From Pseudomonadota bacterium (GTDB lineage: Bacteria > Pseudomonadota > Alphaproteobacteria > Azospirillales > Azospirillaceae), in NCBI GenBank assembly GCA_023412175.1, contig JAEYOB010000173.1:1-8643 (forward strand): DNA of 8,643 bases. Reading direction: 5' to 3'. The notes under the pieces are model-generated. The model worked only from the letters and a program-made list of their open reading frames with translations, ran no database searches and was not told where the DNA came from. The translations under genes were made by a program, and so were the position numbers. Positions within the stretch are counted from its first letter, which is position 1; the number at the start of each line of letters is the position of its first letter. Shown here in pieces: positions 1 through 5,451 of the stretch.

Positions 1-473
1 GCACCGGCTCCACCGGAGGAACGGGCAGCACGGGCGGTACTAGCACCACCGGAGGGACGAACGGGGGAACGACCACCGGCGGCACGACGGGCACGGGCAC
101 CACCACCCCGCCGACAACCGGAAGCAACGGGCCGCGCGGCCACGCCCACGGGCGCCTTCACAACCTCGGCCTGCACCTTGGCCAACTCTTCGCCCATATC
201 CACGAGCAAATCCACAACCATAACCACGCCGGAGACGGGCGGGCGCCGGGCCGCAGCGAGCACAACACCCGCCGCCATGACATAGCCGGGGCCGGGGCCG
301 CCGACTCCGCCGCCACCGTGTGGCTCCAATCCATCGCGAACGACGCCTACGCGCGGGCGCAGCAGCACGTCGCGTCGGCCGGCAGACACCAGGACGGACA
401 CGGCGACGGACATGGCGACAGGCACGGCGGCAGAGCCGGCCGACGCGGCGTCGGGTTCTCGGCGACCGCCTGA
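1..473 (+). CDS. C-terminal part of a Gly/Thr-repeat, histidine-rich protein (5' end outside window)
   Basis: The reading frame whose first complete codon is at base 3 stays open to a TGA at 471-473, giving about 156 residues of a truncated protein. The first 40 residues are almost only Gly and Thr (TGGTGSTGGT-like units). A His-rich stretch follows, with LHNLGLHLGQLFAHIHEQIH and then NHNH, which could form an amphipathic helix. A short more ordinary segment contains VWLQSIANDAYARAQQHV, and the C-terminus is Gly/His/Asp/Arg-rich with repeated GHGDGHGD. Codon third positions are mostly G or C, as in neighbouring real genes, and the other plus frames stop early. I do not recognise the family. 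Low-complexity Gly/Thr tracts are common linkers in secreted or surface proteins, and the His clusters could bind metal, but both are inference. The start, any signal peptide and the N-terminal domains lie outside the window. Confidence 0.62.
   Translation, partial: TGSTGGTGSTGGTSTTGGTNGGTTTGGTTGTGTTTPPTTGSNGPRGHAHGRLHNLGLHLGQLFAHIHEQIHNHNHAGDGRAPGRSEHNTRRHDIAGAGAADSAATVWLQSIANDAYARAQQHVASAGRHQDGHGDGHGDRHGGRAGRRGVGFSATA
3..122 (+). repeat. Low-complexity Gly/Thr codon repeat tract
   Basis: Forty consecutive codons are nearly all ACN (Thr) and GGN (Gly), with a few Ser and Asn and one Pro pair. At the DNA level this gives degenerate repeats of the type ACCGGNGGNACG. It lies inside the truncated gene at the left edge and probably continues out of the window. 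Such tracts change length by slippage and recombination and are prone to assembly error. Confidence 0.7.
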
Positions 474-488
474 ACCCTCCCCTGCCCG

Positions 489-503
489 GCGCCGCAACGG
501 CGC
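489..503 (+). terminator. Small GC hairpin after the His-rich gene (weak terminator candidate)
   Basis: GCGCCG (489-494), loop CAA, CGGCGC (498-503) make a perfect 6-bp stem starting 15 bases after the stop at 473. No T-run follows, so this is at most a Rho-assisted 3' end or a transcript-stabilising structure. GC-rich DNA forms such stems easily by chance. Confidence 0.22.
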
Positions 504-623
504 GGATGACAGGGCCGACGCCTGACGGCCTCGCCCATATTCCCCTTCCGCACTTTGCTTGCCGCGAAGTGCTGCCGGTTTGGATCGAAGGCGCTTGGCG
601 GAAGCCATTAGGCGCTCCTGATA

Positions 624-674
624 TGAAACAAAGTGAAACGCCGTGAAACGCGTTTTGCCCCTGCGTTTCACGGC
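624..674. repeat. Three 10-bp-phased TGAAAC boxes plus inverted copy forming a 12-bp hairpin
   Basis: TGAAAC occurs at 624-629, 634-639 and 644-649, exactly one helical turn apart. The last two share the longer core GTGAAACGC (633-641 and 643-651). An inverted copy, GCGTTTCAC, lies at 663-671, so 640-651 pairs perfectly with 663-674 (12 bp) around an 11-base loop, GTTTTGCCCCT. The TGA stop of the minus-strand HTH gene (668-670) sits inside the right arm. Neither strand has a T-run after the stem, so it is not a classical intrinsic terminator. Helically phased direct repeats plus an inverted copy look more like a protein-binding array (operator, iteron-like or partition-like), but a 3'-end hairpin shared by two convergent genes is also possible. 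Confidence 0.6.
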
Positions 675-1345
675 AGGTTCTCGACCGGCAGCGGTGTCAC
701 CGTGTCGTCGCGTCCGAACCCCGGATAGCCGTGGTCGATCTCCACCTCGACGGAAGCGGCGAAGCGCGCAACGTCCTCGGGGCCGGGGGCGAACTCGCCA
801 CGGAAGGCCGCGGGATCGGCGTCGTCCGCGTCGGCTGTTTCGTGCGTGACGACGCCCAGCCGGTCGGCCAGCCAGCGCACCGTCGTCATGTCGCCGCGGC
901 TCACCGCGTGTTCGATCTGGGTGGCGACCATGGCGCGCAGCGAGCGGACGCGCGCCTTCGACTCGCGGATGAGGTGCTGGCGCTCCCACCAGATGCGTAT
1001 GCGGAAATCCGGCGAGGCAGTGTAGGCCCGCCAGATGGTGGCACGGCTGGCGCCCATGGTCTTCGCCACCTGGATCATGGCGCAGCCCGACGCGATCATG
1101 TAGGCGGCGCGCTCCCAATCCGCATCGGAGAAGCGCGACCCCGGAACCAACCGGTCGCGCGGACGGGGCGGCTCCTCCAACTGCCCAAGGCCGGTGCCGT
1201 CGCCGGGCGGCTGGATGGTCCGGCTCTCGTGCTCCTTCTCCTTGCGGGCGTAGTCGCCGTGCCCCGGCGGGCGGATGCGCGGACGGGGCTTCCTGGCGTG
1301 CAGGCCAGCGAAGGGATCTTCGTCGTGATCGCTTTCGAAAGACAT
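668..1345 (-). CDS. Helix-turn-helix protein of unknown function, terminase-small-subunit-like
   Basis: This gene encodes 225 residues. I chose the ATG at 1345 because GGAGGG lies 8 bases upstream of it; the frame can be extended to 1408, but those 21 extra codons run over the probable promoter. Residues 1-70 are charged, proline-rich and probably disordered. Residues 74-107 form a homeodomain-like HTH (DADWERAAYMIASG, then VAKTMGASRATIWRAY). A SPDFR motif, a long Arg-rich helix (about 115-150) and GDMTTVRWLADRLGVV follow, and an acidic tail ends the protein. The order HTH, SPDF-R, helix, GD-x-x-x-x-RWLADRLG resembles phage terminase small subunits and related phage-derived DNA-binding proteins. 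No large terminase, portal or capsid gene is nearby, so it may be a phage remnant or a domesticated regulator. The opposite-strand frame is a compositional shadow: the minus frame has the better amino-acid balance and a ribosome binding site. Function remains unknown. Confidence 0.75.
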   Translation of the reverse strand: MSFESDHDEDPFAGLHARKPRPRIRPPGHGDYARKEKEHESRTIQPPGDGTGLGQLEEPPRPRDRLVPGSRFSDADWERAAYMIASGCAMIQVAKTMGASRATIWRAYTASPDFRIRIWWERQHLIRESKARVRSLRAMVATQIEHAVSRGDMTTVRWLADRLGVVTHETADADDADPAAFRGEFAPGPEDVARFAASVEVEIDHGYPGFGRDDTVTPLPVENLP

Positions 1346-1363
1346 GGGCAGCACCCTCCATGG

Positions 1364-1408
1364 TAGGAAATGGCTTTTATTCCTATCATCGAAGGATGAA
1401 AATCTCAA
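1364..1408 (-). promoter_or_regulatory. Candidate promoter of the HTH gene with an inverted repeat over the -10
   Basis: Read on the minus strand, TTGAGA (plus 1403-1408) and TAGGAA (plus 1380-1385) are separated by 17 bp, a fair -35/-10 arrangement about 35-60 bp upstream of the chosen ATG. The same -10 bases form one arm of a perfect inverted repeat, TAGGAA (1364-1369), 10-bp spacer, TTCCTA (1380-1385). A DNA-binding protein sitting there would block RNA polymerase, so autoregulation by the HTH protein is an attractive but untested idea. This stretch is noticeably AT-richer than its surroundings, as promoters usually are. Confidence 0.4.
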
Positions 1409-1467
1409 TAGCCGTGCCCGCCGTGCGTGGCGGCAAGCCCGCGTGCCTGCCGTGGCGCTTTGGAAGA

Positions 1468-1513
1468 CCCCCTCACCCTAACCGTCTCCCCGGAGGGGAG
1501 AGGGGATTGGGGG
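1468..1513. repeat. REP-like intergenic GC-rich palindrome
   Basis: The core TCTCCCC (1485-1491), spacer GGA, GGGGAGA (1495-1501) is a perfect 7-bp inverted repeat. Outside it, ACCCTAACC on the left (around 1475-1483) can pair imperfectly with GGGGATTGGGG (1502-1512) through a small bulge. The motif CCCTCACCCTAACC with CTCCCCGGAGGGGAGAGGG is of a kind I know as a dispersed intergenic palindrome in many proteobacterial genomes. Copy number in this genome cannot be judged from one window. It lies in the gap between the HTH gene's upstream side and the uvrB 3' end, a usual position for REP elements. Confidence 0.55.
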
Positions 1514-1547
1514 CGGAGTTGCGCCGGCACCCAAAGTCACGGGATCC

Positions 1548-1595
1548 AAGGGCCTGCGGCCCTTTGTGAAGAGCGCGAGGGACGAAATCCCTCGC
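1548..1595 (-). terminator. Two perfect hairpins downstream of uvrB
   Basis: Just beyond the uvrB stop (1604-1606) there are two perfect stems. GCGAGGGA (1575-1582) pairs with TCCCTCGC (1588-1595) around a 5-base loop, starting 8 bases after the stop in the direction of transcription. AAGGGCC (1548-1554) pairs with GGCCCTT (1558-1564) around TGC. Neither is followed by a T-run on the minus strand, so they are not canonical intrinsic terminators. Their position suggests they mark or protect the 3' end of the uvrB transcript, perhaps with Rho. Confidence 0.42.
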
Positions 1596-1603
1596 ATTTC
1601 TCC

Positions 1604-3763
1604 CTACCGCTTGCCCTTCTTCGCCTTGATCGCCGCCTTGCCGGACTTGCTGTAGGGCGCGCCCGGCGCGTTAGCGGGGACGCCGCGGGCGTAGCGGCCG
1701 GTCGAGATGCCGATGCTGGGGTTCTCGATGCCGAGATCCATGGCCTCCAGGCGGCGGATCTCGTCGCGCAGGCGGCCGGCCTCCTCGAACTCCAGGTCGG
1801 CGGCGGCGGCGCGCATCTTCTTCTCCAGGTCGGCGATCACGGCCTTCAGGTTGTGGCCGAGGGTGTCGGCGGCGCCGGTGTCCACGGTGAGGTGGTCGCC
1901 GCGCTCGTAGACGCTCTGAAGAATGTCGCCGATGGCCTTCTTGACCGATTCCGGGGTGATGCCATTGGCCTCGTTGTAGGCCTGCTGCTTCTCGCGGCGG
2001 CGCGCCGTCTCGTCGATGGCGTACTGCATGCTCTCGGGGATCCTGTCGGCGTAGAGCAGCGCGCGGCCCTCGAGGTGGCGCGCCGCGCGGCCGATGGTCT
2101 GGACCAGCGAGGTCTTGGAGCGCAGGAAGCCCTCCTTGTCCGCGTCGAGGATCGCCACCAGCGCGCATTCCGGGATGTCCAGGCCCTCACGCAGCAGGTT
2201 GATGCCGATCAGCACGTCGAAGGCGCCGAGGCGCAGGTCGCGGATGATCTCGATGCGTTCCAGCGTCTCGACGTCGGAATGGAGGTAGCGCACGCGCAGG
2301 CCGGCCTCGTGCATGTATTCGGTCAGCGCCTCGGCCATCTTCTTGGTCAGCGTGGTGACCAGCACGCGATAGCCCTTGGCGGTCACCTCCTTGCACTCGT
2401 GGATCAGGTCGTCCACCTGGGTCTCGGTGGGGCGGATGACGACTTCCGGGTCGATCAGGCCGGTCGGGCGCACCACCTGCTCGGTGAAGACGCCGCCGGT
2501 GCGCTCCAGCTCCCAGTTGCCGGGGGTGGCGGAGACGAACACCGTCTGCGGGCGCATGCTCTCCCACTCCTCGAACTTGAGCGGGCGGTTGTCCTTGCAG
2601 CTCGGCAGGCGGAAGCCGAAGTCGGACAGCACGGACTTGCGCATGTAGTCGCCGCGGTACATGCCGCCGATCTGCGGCACCATGACGTGGCTCTCGTCCA
2701 CGATCAGCAGCGCGTCCTTGGGCAGATACTCGAACAGCGTCGGCGGCGGCTCGCCCGGCGCGCGGCCGGTGAGGTAGCGGCTGTAGTTCTCGATGCCGGC
2801 GCAGGAACCGGTGGCCGCCATCATCTCAATGTCGAAGGTGGTGCGCTGCTCCAGGCGCTGCGCCTCCAGCAGCTTGCCCTCGGCGTTCAACTCCTCCAGG
2901 CGCAGCTTGAGGTCGCGCTTGATCTGCTCGATGGCCTGATGAAGCGTCGGCTTCGGTGTCACGTAGTGGCTGTTGGGGTAGACGCGCACGGCGTCCAGGC
3001 TGGCCAGCTTCTCGCCGGTCAGCGGATCGATCTCGTGGATCGACTCGATCTCGTCGCCGAACAGGCTGAGGCGCCAGGCGCGGTCCTCCATGTGGGCGGG
3101 GAACAGTTCCAGCGTGTCGCCGCGCACGCGGAACAGGCCGCGGCCGAAGGCGGCGTCGTTGCGCTTGTATTGCAGCTCGGTCAGCTTGCGGGCCAGCTCG
3201 GGCTGGGGAATGGACATGCCGACCTTCAGGTCGACGGTCATCTCGGCGTACAGCTCGACCGAGCCGATGCCGTAGATGCAGCTCACCGAGGCGACGATGA
3301 TGACGTCGTCGCGCTCCAGCAGCGCCCGCGTCGCCGAGTGGCGCATGCGGTCGATCTGCTCGTTGATCGAGGATTCCTTCTCGATGTAGGTGTCGGTGCG
3401 CGGGACGTACGCCTCGGGCTGGTAATAGTCGTAGTAGGAGACGAAGTATTCCACCGCGTTGTTCGGGAAGAACGACTTCATCTCGCCGTAGAGCTGCGCC
3501 GCCAGCGTCTTGTTGGGCGCCAGCACCAGCGTGGGGCGCTGCACGCGCTGGATGACGTGCGCCATGGTGAAGGTCTTGCCCGAGCCGGTGACGCCCAGCA
3601 GCACCTGGTCGCGCTCGCCGCCGTCGAGGCCCGCCGTCAGCTCCCCGATGGCGCGGGGCTGGTCGCCGGCGGGGGTGTACTCGGACACGACCTCCAGCGG
3701 CCGGTCGGCCTCCAGGCGGGCGAGCGGCTTGCGCGGGATGGCTTCGAGCACGGGGTGCGACAT
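1604..3763 (-). CDS. uvrB: UvrB, excinuclease ABC subunit B
   Basis: UvrB is the damage-verifying helicase-like subunit of nucleotide excision repair: UvrA2B loads it on damaged DNA, it inserts a beta-hairpin between the strands, and it recruits UvrC for incision. Visible hallmarks are Walker A GVTGSGKT (57-64), the aromatic beta-hairpin region [19 protein letters not shown] (108-126), the Walker B box DESH (356-359), SATPG (411-415), helicase motif [11 protein letters not shown] (555-563), and a C-terminal UVR motif for UvrC contact (about 641-675, [18 protein letters not shown]). The protein has 719 residues against about 673 in E. coli. The excess is an N-terminal extension of about 20 residues and a Gly/Lys-rich tail ending KAKKGKR. 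No clear Shine-Dalgarno precedes the ATG at 3763, but no better internal start is visible. It follows ilvE on the same strand after 153 bp, probably as a separate transcript. All catalytic motifs are intact. Confidence 0.98.
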   Translation of the reverse strand: MSHPVLEAIPRKPLARLEADRPLEVVSEYTPAGDQPRAIGELTAGLDGGERDQVLLGVTGSGKTFTMAHVIQRVQRPTLVLAPNKTLAAQLYGEMKSFFPNNAVEYFVSYYDYYQPEAYVPRTDTYIEKESSINEQIDRMRHSATRALLERDDVIIVASVSCIYGIGSVELYAEMTVDLKVGMSIPQPELARKLTELQYKRNDAAFGRGLFRVRGDTLELFPAHMEDRAWRLSLFGDEIESIHEIDPLTGEKLASLDAVRVYPNSHYVTPKPTLHQAIEQIKRDLKLRLEELNAEGKLLEAQRLEQRTTFDIEMMAATGSCAGIENYSRYLTGRAPGEPPPTLFEYLPKDALLIVDESHVMVPQIGGMYRGDYMRKSVLSDFGFRLPSCKDNRPLKFEEWESMRPQTVFVSATPGNWELERTGGVFTEQVVRPTGLIDPEVVIRPTETQVDDLIHECKEVTAKGYRVLVTTLTKKMAEALTEYMHEAGLRVRYLHSDVETLERIEIIRDLRLGAFDVLIGINLLREGLDIPECALVAILDADKEGFLRSKTSLVQTIGRAARHLEGRALLYADRIPESMQYAIDETARRREKQQAYNEANGITPESVKKAIGDILQSVYERGDHLTVDTGAADTLGHNLKAVIADLEKKMRAAAADLEFEEAGRLRDEIRRLEAMDLGIENPSIGISTGRYARGVPANAPGAPYSKSGKAAIKAKKGKR

Positions 3764-3795
3764 GGCGGGCCTGGACCGGTACGGAACGGGAACCG

Positions 3796-3826
3796 ACTAT
3801 ATGGCGCGTCCCATGCGGCCTGTCGA
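3796..3826 (-). promoter_or_regulatory. Candidate uvrB promoter
   Basis: On the minus strand TCGACA (plus 3821-3826) resembles a -35 box. It lies 17 bp from CATATA (plus 3798-3803) or 19 bp from TATAGT (plus 3796-3801), which resemble a -10 box. The start of transcription would fall about 25 bases before the uvrB ATG. No alphaproteobacterial LexA box (GTTC-N7-GTTC) is present in the ilvE-uvrB gap. Confidence 0.38.
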
Positions 3827-3882
3827 GCGGAGGCTTGCCCGTGCCGGCACCCGGTTGCTCGGCGGCGGCGCCAGCGTTGCGG

Positions 3883-3908
3883 CGGCGGGGAGCGGCTTAT
3901 CCCCGCCG
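3883..3908 (-). terminator. Hairpin downstream of ilvE
   Basis: CGGCGGGGA (3883-3891) and TCCCCGCCG (3900-3908) form a perfect 9-bp stem with an 8-base loop, beginning 8 bases after the ilvE stop in the direction of transcription. It lacks a T-run on the minus strand. Its strength and position make it the likeliest 3' end of the ilvE message, which separates ilvE from uvrB. Confidence 0.45.
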
Positions 3909-3916
3909 GGCAACCC

Positions 3917-4789
3917 TCAGCCGCGCACCAGCGCGTCGTAGTCGCGCACCAGCGCCTCGCAGACGCGGCCGGGGGTGAAGCGGTGCTCGCCGATCTCGCT
4001 GACCGGGGTCACCTCGGCCGCGGTTCCGGTGAGGAACACCTCCTGCGCCTGCGCCAACTCCTCGGGCTTGATGTGGCGCTCGACAACCTCGATGCCGCGC
4101 TTGCGCGCAAGGCCGATGACGGTGCGCCGGGTGATGCCGTCGAGGAAGCAGTCGGGCGTCGGCGTATGGATCCGGCCGTCGATCACCAGGAACATGTTGG
4201 CGCCGGTCGCCTCGGCCAGCAGGCCGCGGTAGTCGAGCATCGCCGCGTCCTGGTAGCCCTGGTCCTCAGCCGCGTGCTTGGACAGGGTGCCGATCATGTA
4301 GAGGCCGGCGGCCTTCGACGCGGTCGGTGCGGTGTCCGGCGCCGGGCGGCGCCAGGGCGCCCACATCAGGCGGATGCCGGCCATCCTGGCCTCCGGGCTG
4401 AAATAGCTCGGCCAGTCCCACACGGCGATGGCGAGGTGGGTCCTGCTCTGCTGCGCCGAGACGCCCATCACCTCGCTGCCGCGCCAGGCGACCGGGCGCA
4501 CATAGGCGTCCTTCATCCCCATGGCGGCCACCGCCGCGTTGGTGGCGGCGTCGATCTCGGCCACCGAATAGGGCATCGCGAAACCCAGCAGTTCCGCCGA
4601 TTTCACCAGACGCTCGCTGTGCTCGGTCAGCTTGAAGACGGTGCCGTTGTAAACCCGCTCGCCTTCGAATACACAGCTTCCATAGTGCAGGCCGTGCGTC
4701 AGCACGTGCACCTTGGCGTCGCGCCAGGGCACCAGAGCGCCGTCGAACCAGATGAAGCCGTCCCGGTCGTCGAAGGGAATCATCGCCAT
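3917..4789 (-). CDS. ilvE: Branched-chain amino acid aminotransferase (class IV PLP enzyme)
   Basis: The enzyme transfers the amino group between glutamate and the 2-oxo acids of valine, leucine and isoleucine, the last step of their synthesis and the first of their breakdown, in the cytosol. It has 290 residues (E. coli IlvE has 309). Fold-type IV features are all present: HGLHYGSCVFEG (32-43), Arg98 in YVRPVAW, the probable PLP-binding Lys159 in TASKAAGLYMIGTLSKHAA, the class IV signature beginning EATGANMF (193-200) with TPTPDCFLDGITRRTVI after it, and LTGTAAEVTPV (253-263), which holds the cofactor phosphate. This form, with AVWDWPSYF and SKHAAEDQGYQ, is the one I associate with alphaproteobacteria. 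D-amino acid transaminase and ADC lyase share the fold, but the sequence fits BCAT better. An AAGGA sequence about nine bases ahead favours the ATG at 4789 over the one two codons later. A MarR regulator is divergent, 91 bp away. Confidence 0.95.
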   Translation of the reverse strand: MAMIPFDDRDGFIWFDGALVPWRDAKVHVLTHGLHYGSCVFEGERVYNGTVFKLTEHSERLVKSAELLGFAMPYSVAEIDAATNAAVAAMGMKDAYVRPVAWRGSEVMGVSAQQSRTHLAIAVWDWPSYFSPEARMAGIRLMWAPWRRPAPDTAPTASKAAGLYMIGTLSKHAAEDQGYQDAAMLDYRGLLAEATGANMFLVIDGRIHTPTPDCFLDGITRRTVIGLARKRGIEVVERHIKPEELAQAQEVFLTGTAAEVTPVSEIGEHRFTPGRVCEALVRDYDALVRG

Positions 4790-4880
4790 GGGTATCTTTC
4801 CTTGCCTTGCCTAAGCCTGGGCGTCTTATTATGTCTGCATTGCTGACCCATTCGTAACATCCGGACCCGATTACGTCAAT
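4790..4880. promoter_or_regulatory. ilvE/marR divergent promoter region with imperfect dyad
   Basis: This 91-bp gap must carry both promoters. On the minus strand CATAAT (plus 4828-4833) is a good -10 for ilvE. On the plus strand TAACAT (4855-4860) is a possible -10 for marR, about 20 bases before its ATG. GTCTGC (4833-4838), spacer ATT, GCTGAC (4842-4847) is an imperfect dyad (5 of 6 pairs) that touches the ilvE -10. TTATGTCTGC (4829-4838) also recurs in inverted form, with one mismatch, as GCTGACATAA at 4884-4893 inside the first marR codons. MarR-family proteins commonly bind such dyads in their own divergent promoters, so these are candidate operators. The assignment is inference. Confidence 0.45.
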
Positions 4881-5393
4881 ATGGCTGACATAAAAGCAGG
4901 CGTGAACCAGCTGTTCCTGCGCGAGGAGGAACTCCGCACGGGGATGGAGCTGCTGTTCTACGCGTACCGGGAATTCACCGCGGAGCCGGACGAGATCCTG
5001 AGCCGGTTCGACCTGGGCCGGGCGCACCACCGGGTGATCTACTTCGTCGGCCGCTACCCGAAGATCACGGTGTCGGAGCTGCTGGCGATCCTCAAGATCA
5101 CCAAGCAGAGCCTGTCGCGCGTGCTGGGCGAGCTGGTGCGGCAGGGCTTCATCACCCAGACCACCGGCCTGCGCGACCGCCGCCAGCGCCTGCTGGAGCT
5201 GACCGAGAAAGGCGTCGAGCTGGAACGCCAGCTGTCGGAGACGCAGCGCCAGCGCATCGCCCGCGCCTACCGCATGGCCGGGGCCGAGGCGGTGCAGGGC
5301 TTCCGCAAGGTGATGATGGGCATGCTGGACGACGAGGACCGCGGCAAGTTCGCCCCGCCGAGCGAGGTGCGGGTCGCCGGCCTGAAACGATAA
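4881..5393 (+). CDS. MarR-family transcriptional regulator
   Basis: This 170-residue protein has the MarR layout: an N-terminal dimerisation helix (about 14-33, EEELRTGMELLFYAYREF), a winged helix-turn-helix (about 48-110) with the recognition segment LKITKQSLSRVLGELVRQGF (71-90), the wing GLRDRRQRLLELT with its D-x-R motif (96-108), and C-terminal helices (111-151). MarR proteins act as dimers, usually as repressors released by small phenolic, oxidising or metabolic ligands. The divergent neighbour is a branched-chain aminotransferase, so amino-acid-linked control is plausible, but no ligand can be read from the sequence. No strong Shine-Dalgarno precedes the ATG at 4881. I keep it because a start at 4944 would remove part of helix 1. 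The gene is monocistronic, closed by a hairpin with a T-run, and convergent with the chemoreceptor gene. Confidence 0.93.
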   Translation: MADIKAGVNQLFLREEELRTGMELLFYAYREFTAEPDEILSRFDLGRAHHRVIYFVGRYPKITVSELLAILKITKQSLSRVLGELVRQGFITQTTGLRDRRQRLLELTEKGVELERQLSETQRQRIARAYRMAGAEAVQGFRKVMMGMLDDEDRGKFAPPSEVRVAGLKR

Positions 5394-5395
5394 GA

Positions 5396-5427
5396 GGCGC
5401 GGCCGTCTCCGACCACGCCCCCTTTTT
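5396..5427 (+). terminator. Intrinsic terminator of marR
   Basis: GGCGCGGCCG (5396-5405) pairs with CGACCACGCC (5410-5419) over a TCTC loop with 8 of 10 pairs, and five T's follow at 5423-5427. It begins two bases after the marR stop. The hairpin-plus-T layout works only on the plus strand, so the convergent chemoreceptor gene must stop by other means. Confidence 0.58.
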
Positions 5428-5451
5428 CGAAACGGATCCCGCCCCGGCTGG

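Noticed and set aside
320..646. A 108-codon plus-strand open frame overlapping the His-rich gene.
   Set aside because: The product is Arg-rich out-of-frame reading of the truncated gene up to 473 and then of intergenic DNA; no ribosome binding site is seen.
731..1366. A 211-codon plus-strand open frame opposite the HTH gene.
   Set aside because: It is Gly/Ala/Arg-rich with no motif, whereas the minus frame has a balanced composition, an HTH and a well-placed GGAGGG.
3764..3916. Possible SOS (LexA) box before uvrB: GAAC copies at 3784-3787 and 3790-3793.
   Set aside because: The copies are separated by 2 bp, not the 7 bp of the alphaproteobacterial GTTC-N7-GTTC box, and no other pair fits in the gap.
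1427..4846. A 1139-codon plus-strand open frame running antisense to all of uvrB and nearly all of ilvE.
   Set aside because: Its product is a Leu/Ala/Val/His/Gln/Gly-rich shadow, the usual result when GC-rich codons of a real gene are read on the complementary strand. The opposite strand carries intact UvrB and IlvE with all motifs.
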